Shown here piece after piece: positions 52,447-61,021 of a DNA stretch of 64,000 bases. Below the pieces are notes generated by a model that did no database searches, was not told where the DNA came from, and saw only the letters and a program-made list of their open reading frames with translations. The stretch spans positions 19,448-83,447 of the forward strand of contig CAOKQK010000004.1 in NCBI GenBank assembly GCA_948470905.1. The letters are read 5' to 3'. The stretch comes from an uncultured Lachnospiraceae bacterium (GTDB taxonomy: Bacteria > Bacillota > Clostridia > Lachnospirales > Lachnospiraceae). Every line of letters begins with the position of its first letter. Positions within the stretch are counted from its first letter, which is position 1. The translations under genes were made by a program, and so were the position numbers.

Positions 52447-53463
52447 ATGAATACTAAGCAGATTGCTCCGTTAAGTATAAGAGATTTTGATTACGTCCAG
52501 TATGATTTTCCGTTTTTCATTGCTTCAGTATATTTGTACGGGTCAAAACGATGGCTGACTCCCATATGGCCTGCACAGCCTGAACCCTTCGCCATTCCCC
52601 TTGGCTCTTCCTTTCATTATCACCGGCATTTTGAGCTTATTTATGTCCTGGAAGGCACCTTTACACAGCATCTGGAAAAAAGCGTCTACCGCCTCAACGC
52701 AGGGGATTGTACTTTTCTCAACACCCAGATCCGGCACTATGAAGGGACTGAAACCGACTGTAATTGCATTTACATCAATTTTTCGCCCGAATTTATTCAC
52801 CAGCTTTTACATAATAATGCTGCCCAGCCAGCCCTTCCACAGCATCACTCCAACTATATAATGACCCTATGTGATGAAAGCTCGCCGCCAGCTGTTGAAA
52901 AAAGGGTTTCCCTGGATTTCCGCCGTACTTTCCAGGGAAAACAGCTGATAGGTTCCCAGGCAGCCAATGAGCCCAAAAACATCATCAATGAAATCATATC
53001 CGAACTTACCGCGCAAAATTGGGGCTATATTTTTTCTGTGCAGTGCCTGCTTTTAAGGCTTTTTGAAACTCTGGAAAACCCGGATTATTTTCACCTTACC
53101 CGTATTGATACCCATTCCAATACGGAAGCCATCCTTTTTTCAGACATCCGGCATTACATCTGTGAGAGAAACGGACGGATCTCCAGGGAAGAACTTGCCT
53201 CTCTTCTCCACTACAGCCCTGATTACCTGGCACGCATTATCAAACAGCAGAGCGGGATCAGTTTCATTCACTATTGCCAGTCCTTCTGGCTGGAAAAGAC
53301 CAGGGAGCTCCTGCGCACCACGGATATGAGCGTGGCAGATATCATGCAATTACTTGGTTTTGACAATAAAAGCAACTTTTATCATGTCTTCTCAAACGCC
53401 ACGGGCATGACACCCCTGGAATACAGACAGCATTACAAAAAATCAAAAACCCCGCGGGAATAA
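52447..53463 (+). CDS. AraC-family transcriptional regulator (cupin sensor)
   Basis: 338 residues. The N-terminal cupin-like domain ('FHYHRHFELIYVLEGTF', 'YRLNAGDCTFLNTQIRHYE') probably binds a sugar or small ligand. The C-terminal two helix-turn-helix motifs ('ISREELASLLHYSPDYLARI', 'MSVADIMQLLGFDNKSNFYHV') end in the AraC signature 'GMTPLEYRQHY'. The last seven codons and stop (KSKTPRE) are encoded by a family A remnant, so the repeat supplied the present C-terminus. Convergent with an ABC exporter pair; it may control that or an unlinked sugar locus. Confidence 0.92.
   Translation: MNTKQIAPLSIRDFDYVQYDFPFFIASVYLYGSKRWLTPIWPAQPEPFAIPLGSSFHYHRHFELIYVLEGTFTQHLEKSVYRLNAGDCTFLNTQIRHYEGTETDCNCIYINFSPEFIHQLLHNNAAQPALPQHHSNYIMTLCDESSPPAVEKRVSLDFRRTFQGKQLIGSQAANEPKNIINEIISELTAQNWGYIFSVQCLLLRLFETLENPDYFHLTRIDTHSNTEAILFSDIRHYICERNGRISREELASLLHYSPDYLARIIKQQSGISFIHYCQSFWLEKTRELLRTTDMSVADIMQLLGFDNKSNFYHVFSNATGMTPLEYRQHYKKSKTPRE
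53441..53463 (+). repeat. Family A end-to-end remnant overlapping the AraC stop codon
   Basis: 'AATCAAAAACCCCG' of the left end joined directly to 'CGGGAATAA' of the right end, as if the interior had been excised. It encodes the end of the AraC protein. Confidence 0.55.
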
Positions 53464-53515
53464 TGCAGGGCAGGAGCTTCGGAAGCAAACCGCTCCTGCA
53501 GTACGAAAATACAGC

Positions 53516-55351
53516 TCATCCCTCCTGCCCCTCCAGATACCAGCCTGCCTGCAGCAGGAACATTTTAGAGTAATCTCCCTTCTGCCCGATCAGCTCCTCA
53601 TGAGTTCCTTTTTCCTCAATCCTGCCGTTCTTCATAAAAATGATCCTGTCACACATAGCCGTGCTCTGCAGACGGTGTGATATCATTATCATTGTCTTAT
53701 CTTCAACCATATGGTACAGCTCATCATACAGCTTCTTCTCAGCAACAGGATCAAGTGCCGAGGTAGGTTCATCCAAAATTAAAATGGGGGCATCCTTATA
53801 TTCCGCTCTTGCAATCGCCAGCTTCTGTCTTTCACCGCCGGATAAATTGATGCCCTCCGCAGAATATTCCTGGGACAGGTATGTGTCAAATCCGCTGCGC
53901 AGGCGTTGGACTTTATCCAACATATCCAGCTTATTCAGGATTGCTTTCATCTTATCCCCGTCTGCCTCACCCTTCACGGAAAAATCAATATTTTCTTTCA
54001 CGGTAAATGCTGTCAGATTAAAATCCTGGAATACCGTGGAAAAGAGACTGTAGTAATCATCTCCTTTTATTGTCAGATAATCCACACCGTTTATGAGAAT
54101 CCTGCCCTTTGTGGGAACATAGAACCTCATGAGCAGCTTGATAAGCGTAGTCTTACCCGAACCGTTCTCACCGACAATCGCCAGCCTCTCGCCGCTGCTG
54201 ATTTTTACTGACAAATCCTTAATGGTGTATTCCTCGGCGCCCGAATACCGAAACCACACATGGTCGAACTCAATGGCAGTTATCCCGTCCGTCATCGGTA
54301 CGGATTCCATCTGTTTGTTTTCATCCTCCAACGCCATATATACACGGAAATCCTTAAGACGCTCACCCTGCCAGCCTGCTGAGATAAAGCTGCCGAAAAG
54401 TCCCGAAAACGCTCCCGAAAACACAAGGACAAGATTAATATATAGAATGACATCCCCAATCTGTGCCTGCCTGCCGAAATACTCGTTGCCAACCATAAAA
54501 TAAAGAACCAGCAGCTGTACCACAACAATAACTACGCCTGTGATGCCATCCGCAAGCGAATACCTTTTTGTACATTTCTCAATATCATACAGCTCTTTTT
54601 CCTGTTCACAGTACTTATTCTTAATGAAATCAGCGGCAGAAAATACCCTGATTTCCTTGCCTGCAACATAATCGAGCATGGCGGCAATAAAATAGTTGAT
54701 CTTTCTCTTATGCCTGTACTGCTTTCTCTCGTTCTCATAGTACCTTTTCTGAAAATAGCTGCTGATAAAATAATTCAATGCCGCAAAAGGTGTTACAACA
54801 AGAAGGATCAGCGGGTTAAACATCGTAAAAACGGCAGCACAGCTGACCATCTTTATAATATTTGCACTGAAATCCGTAATGGACTCGGCAATTCTCGGTA
54901 CAGAAGAACATCCCTTTGCCGCTCTCATCCTCAGCTCGGCTATCTTGGGATCCTCCGCTTTTTCATATCTCATGTCAAGCGTTTTACGTGCAACCATGAT
55001 ATCAAAGCTGTGCCCCATGCTTATGTAGTGATTGCTCCTGTACCACATTACATAAACATTCAGCGACTGTAAAAAAGCCAGCACCCCCAGCATAATCCCT
55101 GCCGCAATGACAGCATTTGCCGGTCTGTCAGCATAAACGGCAAGGTTTATGACCTCACTGACCAGATTCGCCTGGAATAAAGGAATCACACTTGTGATCA
55201 GCACTGACAGAGACAACAAAAACAGATAGCGCTTATCCATTAAAAACATGGTTTTTATACAATATCCCATAATTGAGAATATCTCGCCGATTTTTTTATT
55301 TAACGCCATATATCCTGATTCCACCTTTCTGTGTAAGGAGCTGTCATTCAT
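53516..55351 (-). CDS. ABC exporter half-transporter B
   Basis: 611 residues: an N-terminal membrane domain with six hydrophobic helices and a C-terminal ATPase. Walker A 'GENGSGKTTLI', signature 'NLSGGERQKLAIARA', Walker B 'ILILDEPTSALD' and H-loop 'MIMISHR'. The ATG overlaps the stop of the upstream partner (ATGA). Two such genes in tandem form heterodimeric exporters of peptides, lipids or drugs. No substrate gene is visible nearby; an AraC regulator is convergent. Confidence 0.92.
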   Translation of the reverse strand: MNDSSLHRKVESGYMALNKKIGEIFSIMGYCIKTMFLMDKRYLFLLSLSVLITSVIPLFQANLVSEVINLAVYADRPANAVIAAGIMLGVLAFLQSLNVYVMWYRSNHYISMGHSFDIMVARKTLDMRYEKAEDPKIAELRMRAAKGCSSVPRIAESITDFSANIIKMVSCAAVFTMFNPLILLVVTPFAALNYFISSYFQKRYYENERKQYRHKRKINYFIAAMLDYVAGKEIRVFSAADFIKNKYCEQEKELYDIEKCTKRYSLADGITGVVIVVVQLLVLYFMVGNEYFGRQAQIGDVILYINLVLVFSGAFSGLFGSFISAGWQGERLKDFRVYMALEDENKQMESVPMTDGITAIEFDHVWFRYSGAEEYTIKDLSVKISSGERLAIVGENGSGKTTLIKLLMRFYVPTKGRILINGVDYLTIKGDDYYSLFSTVFQDFNLTAFTVKENIDFSVKGEADGDKMKAILNKLDMLDKVQRLRSGFDTYLSQEYSAEGINLSGGERQKLAIARAEYKDAPILILDEPTSALDPVAEKKLYDELYHMVEDKTMIMISHRLQSTAMCDRIIFMKNGRIEEKGTHEELIGQKGDYSKMFLLQAGWYLEGQEG

Positions 55352-57195
55352 GACCCGGATGATCCCTTTGAGAGAGTCTTTTTTGAACGGAATTTCTCCA
55401 CCTGGGCATTCCACATGTTACAATATATCCCCTTTCGCTCAAGAAGCTCGCTGTGGGTTCCTTCTTCCGCTATGCCGGCAGCTTCAAACACAACGATCCT
55501 GTCGGCAAGACGCGTGCTGGCCAGTCGATGGGAAATGAAAAGTATTGTTTCCCTGCCGGAACACCTGGCAACGCTGTTGTACATCTTATCCTCCGAAATG
55601 ACGTCCAGCGCCGAGGTGGGTTCATCCAATACGATTACATCTGTCTTTCTGTAAAAGCTGCGTGAAAGGGCAATTTTCTGAGACTCTCCTCCTGACAGCA
55701 TCATATCGCCCTCATCAAAGAAACCGCCGATAACGGATTTCTCCTTTTTAGGGAGCATATCAATCCTGTCCCTGATCTGAGCCCTGCTTATGCTTTCGTC
55801 CAGTGCCTGCACGTCAATCTTGTCATTCAGGGCAATATTTTCCTCTATGTTCATCGCAAATATCTTAAAATCCTGGAATACCGCGCTCATATATCTGCGC
55901 AGGCTCTGTGCGGAATAAGCATCCATCCCTTTGCCGTCAATGAGTATCTCGCCCTTCTCAGGCTTATAAAGTCCCAGCAGCAGCTTGATAAAAGTAGTCT
56001 TGCCCGCGCCGTTGGGTCCAACAACAGAAAGATGTTCCCCCGGCCTGATGGTAAGGCTGATGTTTTTCAGCGCATAATCATCTGCGCCATTGTACTTGAA
56101 CCAGACGTTCCTTACTTCTACCGTGTGCCCTCCGCTGCCAAGCTCCAATCCGCCAAAGCTGCCGTCGCTTTCGGATAAACCCATACACCTCTGATAATCA
56201 GTCATATACGCAGAAAGGACATTCATGGAAATCATGGAGTTCAGCAGATTCAGCGCCGTATCAGAAAATGTCAGTACCGCTGAGAAAATCATGGAAAAAT
56301 CACCTACAGTAATCACATGGTCACTGAGCATATAGATAAGCGCTGCCAGAACCGCAAACCGCATTCCATTATTTACGCAGCAGAACAGAACCTCTGATAT
56401 ACAGCTTGCATTTTTGGACCTGTTCCTGACTCCTACATATTCCTCTGTACAGTCATGAAACTTCGATACGATGAAATCCGTCATGCCAAAAATGCGGAAT
56501 TCCTTTCCAAACTCAAATGTCCGGAGCAGCTTGTTGCAATACCTGCTTTTGGTGAGATATGGTCCCGCCTTATCCCTTACTTTGACGGCTGCCTTCATCT
56601 TGACCATACTGAAAACAATGCTTAATACAATGCAGCCGCACACGATCAGCGTCATAAACGGCTTCATATAGCTGAAAACATACAGCACGCTTACCATAAG
56701 GATCATATCCTTGATAATATTGAATAACTGGTCAAAATATCCCGATATTCCCTGTTCCCCAGTCATTCCAAGAGTCTGGATATCATCAAGCCCTCCGGAA
56801 ACAGCCATCTTCGCACGGTTAAACATATCGATGGACTTATTATCCTCAAGGAAGCTATAGTCAACCTTCATATACTTTTCTCCAAGCTTTATATTCAGCA
56901 TCATCTTCAGCCTGGACTCAAGAATTGTCCTGAAATAGACAAGCGTATGTACAAGGGCATGAAGGGCAAAATACAATCCCACATAGATTACGACCGGCAG
57001 CACAATCGCCTCCAAAGATCCGCCGTACTGCATACTGTCCAAAATATATTTCGGTGCAATTACAAGCACCAGATCCCGTACAATGGTGACAATGATCAAC
57101 AAAGCAAATACGCAGGCGTAAGCTTTGCTTAACTTCCATGCCAGGCCAAGCATGTAAACATTGTTCCGAAACGACTCTCCTATCTTAATTTTCAT
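55348..57195 (-). CDS. ABC exporter half-transporter A
   Basis: 615 residues, same plan as its partner. Walker A 'GPNGAGKTTFI', signature 'MLSGGESQKIALSRSFYR', Walker B 'VIVLDEPTSALD' and H-loop 'ILFISHR'. Both partners have canonical Walker and signature motifs, so both nucleotide sites should be active. ATG 57195 follows AAGGGG by 7 bases; an earlier start would be translated from family A repeat DNA and is rejected. Confidence 0.92.
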   Translation of the reverse strand: MKIKIGESFRNNVYMLGLAWKLSKAYACVFALLIIVTIVRDLVLVIAPKYILDSMQYGGSLEAIVLPVVIYVGLYFALHALVHTLVYFRTILESRLKMMLNIKLGEKYMKVDYSFLEDNKSIDMFNRAKMAVSGGLDDIQTLGMTGEQGISGYFDQLFNIIKDMILMVSVLYVFSYMKPFMTLIVCGCIVLSIVFSMVKMKAAVKVRDKAGPYLTKSRYCNKLLRTFEFGKEFRIFGMTDFIVSKFHDCTEEYVGVRNRSKNASCISEVLFCCVNNGMRFAVLAALIYMLSDHVITVGDFSMIFSAVLTFSDTALNLLNSMISMNVLSAYMTDYQRCMGLSESDGSFGGLELGSGGHTVEVRNVWFKYNGADDYALKNISLTIRPGEHLSVVGPNGAGKTTFIKLLLGLYKPEKGEILIDGKGMDAYSAQSLRRYMSAVFQDFKIFAMNIEENIALNDKIDVQALDESISRAQIRDRIDMLPKKEKSVIGGFFDEGDMMLSGGESQKIALSRSFYRKTDVIVLDEPTSALDVISEDKMYNSVARCSGRETILFISHRLASTRLADRIVVFEAAGIAEEGTHSELLERKGIYCNMWNAQVEKFRSKKTLSKGSSGS

Positions 57196-57235
57196 CTTTA
57201 CACCCCTTTGCGTGCTCCAGCACTCCGTCCTCCGA

Positions 57236-57360
57236 ATCAAAAACCCCGCAGCAAGCTGAAGGTGTCCAAAGGACACCTTGGTTTTTGACCCTCGCGGCAT
57301 TCGTCAAGGTCCCAGAGAAGTAAACTTCTCGGACTTGTGACTCATTGCCCGCGGGAATAA
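57236..57360 (+). repeat. Family A dispersed element, copy 4
   Basis: The terminator stem of the family is enlarged here by AAGGTGTCC-AAA-GGACACCTT (57259-57279), while the second central stem is shortened ('AGAAGTAAACTTCTCGGACTT'). It ends 'CATTGCCCGCGGGAATAA' as in the other copies and lies between the AraC-GGDEF gene and the exporter operon. Confidence 0.82.
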
Positions 57361-57414
57361 GCCTGTTTATGAAATATCCCACACCAGACGGCGTGGGATG
57401 TTTCAGCTCCAATC

Positions 57415-58227
57415 TTAATGGGAAACGCCGGCGTTTTTAATTTCTTTTATTGCCATATGCAGCTGCCCAAAAAGTTCACTGTATCTCAATGTACTCCCCT
57501 GGTATCTGGTGACGTCCGCATAAAGCGACAGGGGTATTTCCCGCCCCTCATGCACAAAGCACTGCCCGTTCCGGCTGCTGATCTGCTGCGCCACCTTCTC
57601 CGCATAGCCCCGATCCTGGCTGGCAGTCAGTATGGCGAACTCATCCCCGCCGATGCGGAATATCACATCCTCGGAGCCCGCCGCCTCCTCCATGCGTCGG
57701 AAAGCCTCCAGGATTGCCAGGTCGCCTGCCTTGCATGCAATATTATTAATAGATACCATATGCACAATATCACAGCACACAAAATAGCATTCTCTCCTGC
57801 TGCAGAACAGATCATACAATTCACTGATATCTACCTGCTTCTTACTCATAAAATCTCCTTCCTCCAGGCACATGCGCAGCCTGGGAAAAAGCTCCGAACA
57901 TCGGTGTCTCTCCCGAAATTCAGACGGTTTACAGTTCCATATCTGCCTGAATGCACGCGCAAATGCCTCATGGCTGTTGTATCCGTATTCCAGCGCCACA
58001 TCCATGATGCCCTCCTCCGGATTCTCCCAGAGCTCCCTTGCGGCAAGGGTCATACGCCTTCGGATCAGGTACTCCCTGACGGACAGATGGTTCACATAGC
58101 GGAAAAGCTTCTCCAGCGTGGACTTGGAGCAGAAACAGGCGTCGGCTACCTCCTCCGTGCGCAGTTCCTCCTGCAGGTGTTCCTCCATATATTCCAATGC
58201 CTTCGCCAAAAGCTCCAGATTTTTCAT
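57415..58227 (-). CDS. AraC DNA-binding domain fused to GGDEF-like domain
   Basis: 270 residues. Residues 1-110 are two AraC helix-turn-helix motifs ('FCSKSTLEKLFRYVNHLSVR', 'YGYNSHEAFARAFRQIWNC'). Residues ~125-265 are GGDEF-like with an intact 'FRIGGDEFAIL' loop. The first part of a normal GGDEF domain ('D.D.FK..ND') is replaced by 'CDIVHMVSINNIACKAGD', so cyclase activity is uncertain; it may instead bind nucleotide and steer DNA binding. ATG 58227 has AAAGGA upstream. It follows the methyltransferase gene by 55 bp on the same strand. Confidence 0.85.
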   Translation of the reverse strand: MKNLELLAKALEYMEEHLQEELRTEEVADACFCSKSTLEKLFRYVNHLSVREYLIRRRMTLAARELWENPEEGIMDVALEYGYNSHEAFARAFRQIWNCKPSEFRERHRCSELFPRLRMCLEEGDFMSKKQVDISELYDLFCSRRECYFVCCDIVHMVSINNIACKAGDLAILEAFRRMEEAAGSEDVIFRIGGDEFAILTASQDRGYAEKVAQQISSRNGQCFVHEGREIPLSLYADVTRYQGSTLRYSELFGQLHMAIKEIKNAGVSH

Positions 58228-58282
58228 GATCCCCATCCTTTCGCTTACGCTTCTCCCCTGTCCGATACAGGCGCTCCCCATT

Positions 58283-58930
58283 TTACTCTAAACGCACATG
58301 TACAAAGTAATGGATACCTGTTACATGTTTTTCTTTTCGGATGTAGTTTTGGATCTTATTCAGGGAAATAATCCTGAATTTTCCAAGCAGTTCCCTTATG
58401 TCCGGTTCATCCACATAGCAATGGGGTATTCCTGCCTCTTTCCCTTCCGCCGGTATCATGGTAAACCCATCAAGAGTTTCCTCTTTATGGAATTTCACAT
58501 TTTCCCTGGAATTAAACGTAATATAAGCTTCCCCGTTCCTTTTTAAGACACGTTCTATTTCACTGACTGCTTTCTGCATCCCCTTATAATCCGAATGATA
58601 AATTGTATGGAAGCACACCACGCAGTCAAAGGATTCATCCTCATAGGGCAATTGTATCATGTCGCATACTTTCGCATCAACAGCCAGATTTTTTTCCGCT
58701 GCCGTCTGTTTTATCAGTTCAATGCTGCTTGGGGAGAAGTCCACAGCACTTACCCGGAAGCCGTTATCCGCAAAGAAAAAGGCATGCCTTCCTTTACCGG
58801 CGCCGATATCCAGGATGGAATGAAATTTTTCTTTCCATTGTAAGGCAACCGGCAAAAACTCCTCCGAAATTTGAAGCCATGAATCTGATGTTACATTTGT
58901 CCAGTCCCATCCCTTGTGTTCTGCCTGCAT
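58283..58930 (-). CDS. SAM-dependent class I methyltransferase
   Basis: 215 residues. Motif I 'ILDIGAGKGRHAFFFA', acidic residue of motif II in 'VSAVDFSPSSI' and motif IV 'SFDCVVCFHTIYHSD' define a Rossmann methyltransferase. The substrate is not evident; the family includes tellurite-resistance-like (TehB) and small-molecule enzymes. ATG 58930 follows AGGAG by 8 bases; an earlier start is rejected. It probably shares a transcript with the AraC-GGDEF gene downstream. Confidence 0.88.
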   Translation of the reverse strand: MQAEHKGWDWTNVTSDSWLQISEEFLPVALQWKEKFHSILDIGAGKGRHAFFFADNGFRVSAVDFSPSSIELIKQTAAEKNLAVDAKVCDMIQLPYEDESFDCVVCFHTIYHSDYKGMQKAVSEIERVLKRNGEAYITFNSRENVKFHKEETLDGFTMIPAEGKEAGIPHCYVDEPDIRELLGKFRIISLNKIQNYIRKEKHVTGIHYFVHVRLE

Positions 58931-59105
58931 TATGATTCTCCTCTCCATAGCTATTATTTCCGCCGGCAAAGTAAAAAATCTCCATGTCCTGTTCAACCGT
59001 TTCCGTCCAAACCAGGTTCTCCGTCATGATAATCGACTCCTGAAAGCAGCGGCTTATATTGATATCATAACAGACAGCGCAGCTGCCCCGCTTGACTTTT
59101 TGAGT

Positions 59106-59156
59106 AAAAAAAGACACCCGAACGGATATTAAAAAAATCCGGCCAGATGCCTTTTT
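59106..59156 (-). terminator. Terminator of the por-truA operon
   Basis: Minus strand: GGCATCTGGCCGGAT pairs, with G-U wobbles and one mismatch, with ATCCGTTCGGGTGTC, then TTTTTTT. It directly follows the truA stop codon. Confidence 0.8.
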
Positions 59157-59161
59157 CAATC

Positions 59162-59899
59162 TCAGTCATAATCCACGCTCACAAGACAGAGCCCCTGTGC
59201 AGGCGCCGTAGGACCCGCCTTCTGCCTGTCCGGGCTCTCCAGCGCCGCCTGTGCCTGCTCCACAGTCATTCTCCCGCAGCCCGCCTCCAGAAGGGTGCCC
59301 ACCATAATGCGCACCATGTTCTGCAGGAAACCGTTTCCGTGGAAAGTAAAGCACAGGTATCCGCCCTCCCTCTCAATCTCTATCCTGTCCACACAGCGGA
59401 CCGTGGATTTCTTCATCCTGGGATTCACACAGAAATTCCGGAAATCATGGGTTCCGCACAAAACCTCCGCCACCCGGCGCATCTGCTCCAGGTCCGGCTT
59501 TTCCTCCAGACAGGTACAGTACTTCCTGTCAAAGACAGGCTTTACATCCCCGTCATAGCAGGTATAACAGTAGGTCTTGCCCAGGGCATTGTAACGGGCA
59601 TGGAACCTGGGGGACGCCTCCCGCACCTCCGTCACGGCGATATCCTCCGGCAGATACCGGTTCAGATAATCCCTTATCTCTCCGACGGCAAGAGCCGTCT
59701 CCAGCATGGCGTTTGCCACCATGCCCCTGGCGTGGACCCCGGCGTCGGTCCGCCCCGCGCCGATGACCTCCACTTCCCTGCCGCACATGACGCCAAGGAC
59801 ACTCTCCAGCTTGCCCTGGACCGTAGTCTTGTCCGGCTGTCTCTGCCATCCGGCGTAACGGGTACCGTCATACCGGATCACCATTTTATAATTTCTCAC
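59162..59899 (-). CDS. truA: tRNA pseudouridine(38-40) synthase
   Basis: 245 residues, full-length. Catalytic D52 lies in 'GAGRTDAGVHARG'. N-terminal 'YDGTRYAGWQRQP', 'ARYNALGKTYCY' and C-terminal 'GNGFLQNMVRIMVGTLLE' are TruA signatures. It isomerises U38-U40 in the anticodon arm. The GTG start at 59899 overlaps the porB stop by 4 bp and has GAGG 8 bases upstream, so it is translated from the por message. Last gene of the operon. Confidence 0.95.
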   Translation of the reverse strand: MRNYKMVIRYDGTRYAGWQRQPDKTTVQGKLESVLGVMCGREVEVIGAGRTDAGVHARGMVANAMLETALAVGEIRDYLNRYLPEDIAVTEVREASPRFHARYNALGKTYCYTCYDGDVKPVFDRKYCTCLEEKPDLEQMRRVAEVLCGTHDFRNFCVNPRMKKSTVRCVDRIEIEREGGYLCFTFHGNGFLQNMVRIMVGTLLEAGCGRMTVEQAQAALESPDRQKAGPTAPAQGLCLVSVDYD

Positions 59900-60837
59900 G
59901 CCTCACACCTCTTTAAAAGCTCCTCCCAGCGCCTGTCTACCTCCTGCTGGAATTCCTCGATGAGATATTCATTGCCCGACACAAATAAATGCTTAAAGCG
60001 TCCCTGCTTCTTTAAGAAGTCCTCCAGAGGCAGCTTCTTTTTCGGCTTGTAATTCAGGATCCACCTGCCCTCCGCCACCTCAAACAGAGGCCAGTAACAG
60101 GTCTCCACCCCCAGCCTGCAGATCTCGATAATATCATCTGTCTCATAGCGCCAGCCCCTGGGACAGGGCGCCATGATATTCAGGAATGCCGGGCCGGGCG
60201 TATAGATTGCCCTCTCGGACTTCACATACAGATCCTTCATGTTGCCGATAAAGGTGGTCTGCGCCACATAGGGGATGTTATGCGCCGCCATCACCGCCGC
60301 CAGATCCTTGCGCGCCTGGGGCTTTCCGTTGGAAACCCTGCCGCTGGGAGTCGTCGTGGTATCCGCAAACTGCGGGGTCGCCGAAGAACGCTGGATACCT
60401 GTGTTCATATATGCCCCGTTATCGTAGCAGACGTACACCAGGTCGTGCCCCCTCTCCATGGCCCCGGAGAGGGACTGCAGGCCGATATCATAGGTGCCGC
60501 CGTCGCCGCCAAAGGTGATAAACTTGTATTCCGAGGAAATTTTTCCCTTTTTCTTCAGTACATGATAAGCCGTCTCCACCCCGGACAGCGTTGCCCCCGC
60601 ATTCTCAAAGGCGCTGTGTATGTAGCTGTCCTTATAGGCTGTGTAGGGGTACATGTAGGTAGACACCTCCAGACAGCCCGTGGCGTTTCCCACCACCGCC
60701 TTATCGCCGGGATGGAGCGCCTTCAGCACGTTCCTGACCGCAATGGAGCCGCCGCAGCCCGCGCACATCCTGTGCCCCGGCGCCAGACGCTCCTGCCTCT
60801 CCTGTATTTCCCTGAAATTAAATGCCCGTTGTCCCAT
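59896..60837 (-). CDS. porB: 2-oxoacid:ferredoxin oxidoreductase, beta (TPP) subunit
   Basis: 313 residues. TPP-binding 'TFGGDGGTYDIGLQSLSGAM' and 'YVCYDNGAYMNTGIQRSSATP', with Cys ligands in 'MCAGCGG' and later for a [4Fe-4S] cluster. It decarboxylates a 2-oxoacid to acyl-CoA with ferredoxin reduction, or runs in reverse, together with PorGDA encoded upstream. Which 2-oxoacid (pyruvate, 2-oxobutyrate or branched-chain) cannot be told from motifs. A degenerate family B fragment lies in the gap to porA. Confidence 0.93.
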   Translation of the reverse strand: MGQRAFNFREIQERQERLAPGHRMCAGCGGSIAVRNVLKALHPGDKAVVGNATGCLEVSTYMYPYTAYKDSYIHSAFENAGATLSGVETAYHVLKKKGKISSEYKFITFGGDGGTYDIGLQSLSGAMERGHDLVYVCYDNGAYMNTGIQRSSATPQFADTTTTPSGRVSNGKPQARKDLAAVMAAHNIPYVAQTTFIGNMKDLYVKSERAIYTPGPAFLNIMAPCPRGWRYETDDIIEICRLGVETCYWPLFEVAEGRWILNYKPKKKLPLEDFLKKQGRFKHLFVSGNEYLIEEFQQEVDRRWEELLKRCEA

Positions 60838-60943
60838 ATATTCTCTCCATTCTTTCCTTGCAAAACTTATAGGAAACGGCTTAAGTCGTTTCCTTTTCCC
60901 GGCGTAGCCTGCGCAGCCTTTCCCGCCTCAGAAGCCCTGCCTG

Positions 60944-61020
60944 TGGGAACTTGCGCCGCTTTCTGCACTCGGTTCCCTTTTACGGGAACCTATGCCCCCT
61001 GTCTCTCCCGGTTTTTTCCA
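60944..61020 (-). promoter_or_regulatory. Family B fragment in the porA-porB gap
   Basis: Retains 'GGGGGCATAGGTTCCCGT', the GTTCCC/GGGAAC hairpin and 'GAGTGCAGAAAGCGG', but only one arm of P3 remains recognisable ('CCGGGAGAGACA'). A truncated copy. Confidence 0.5.
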
Positions 61021-61021
61021 G

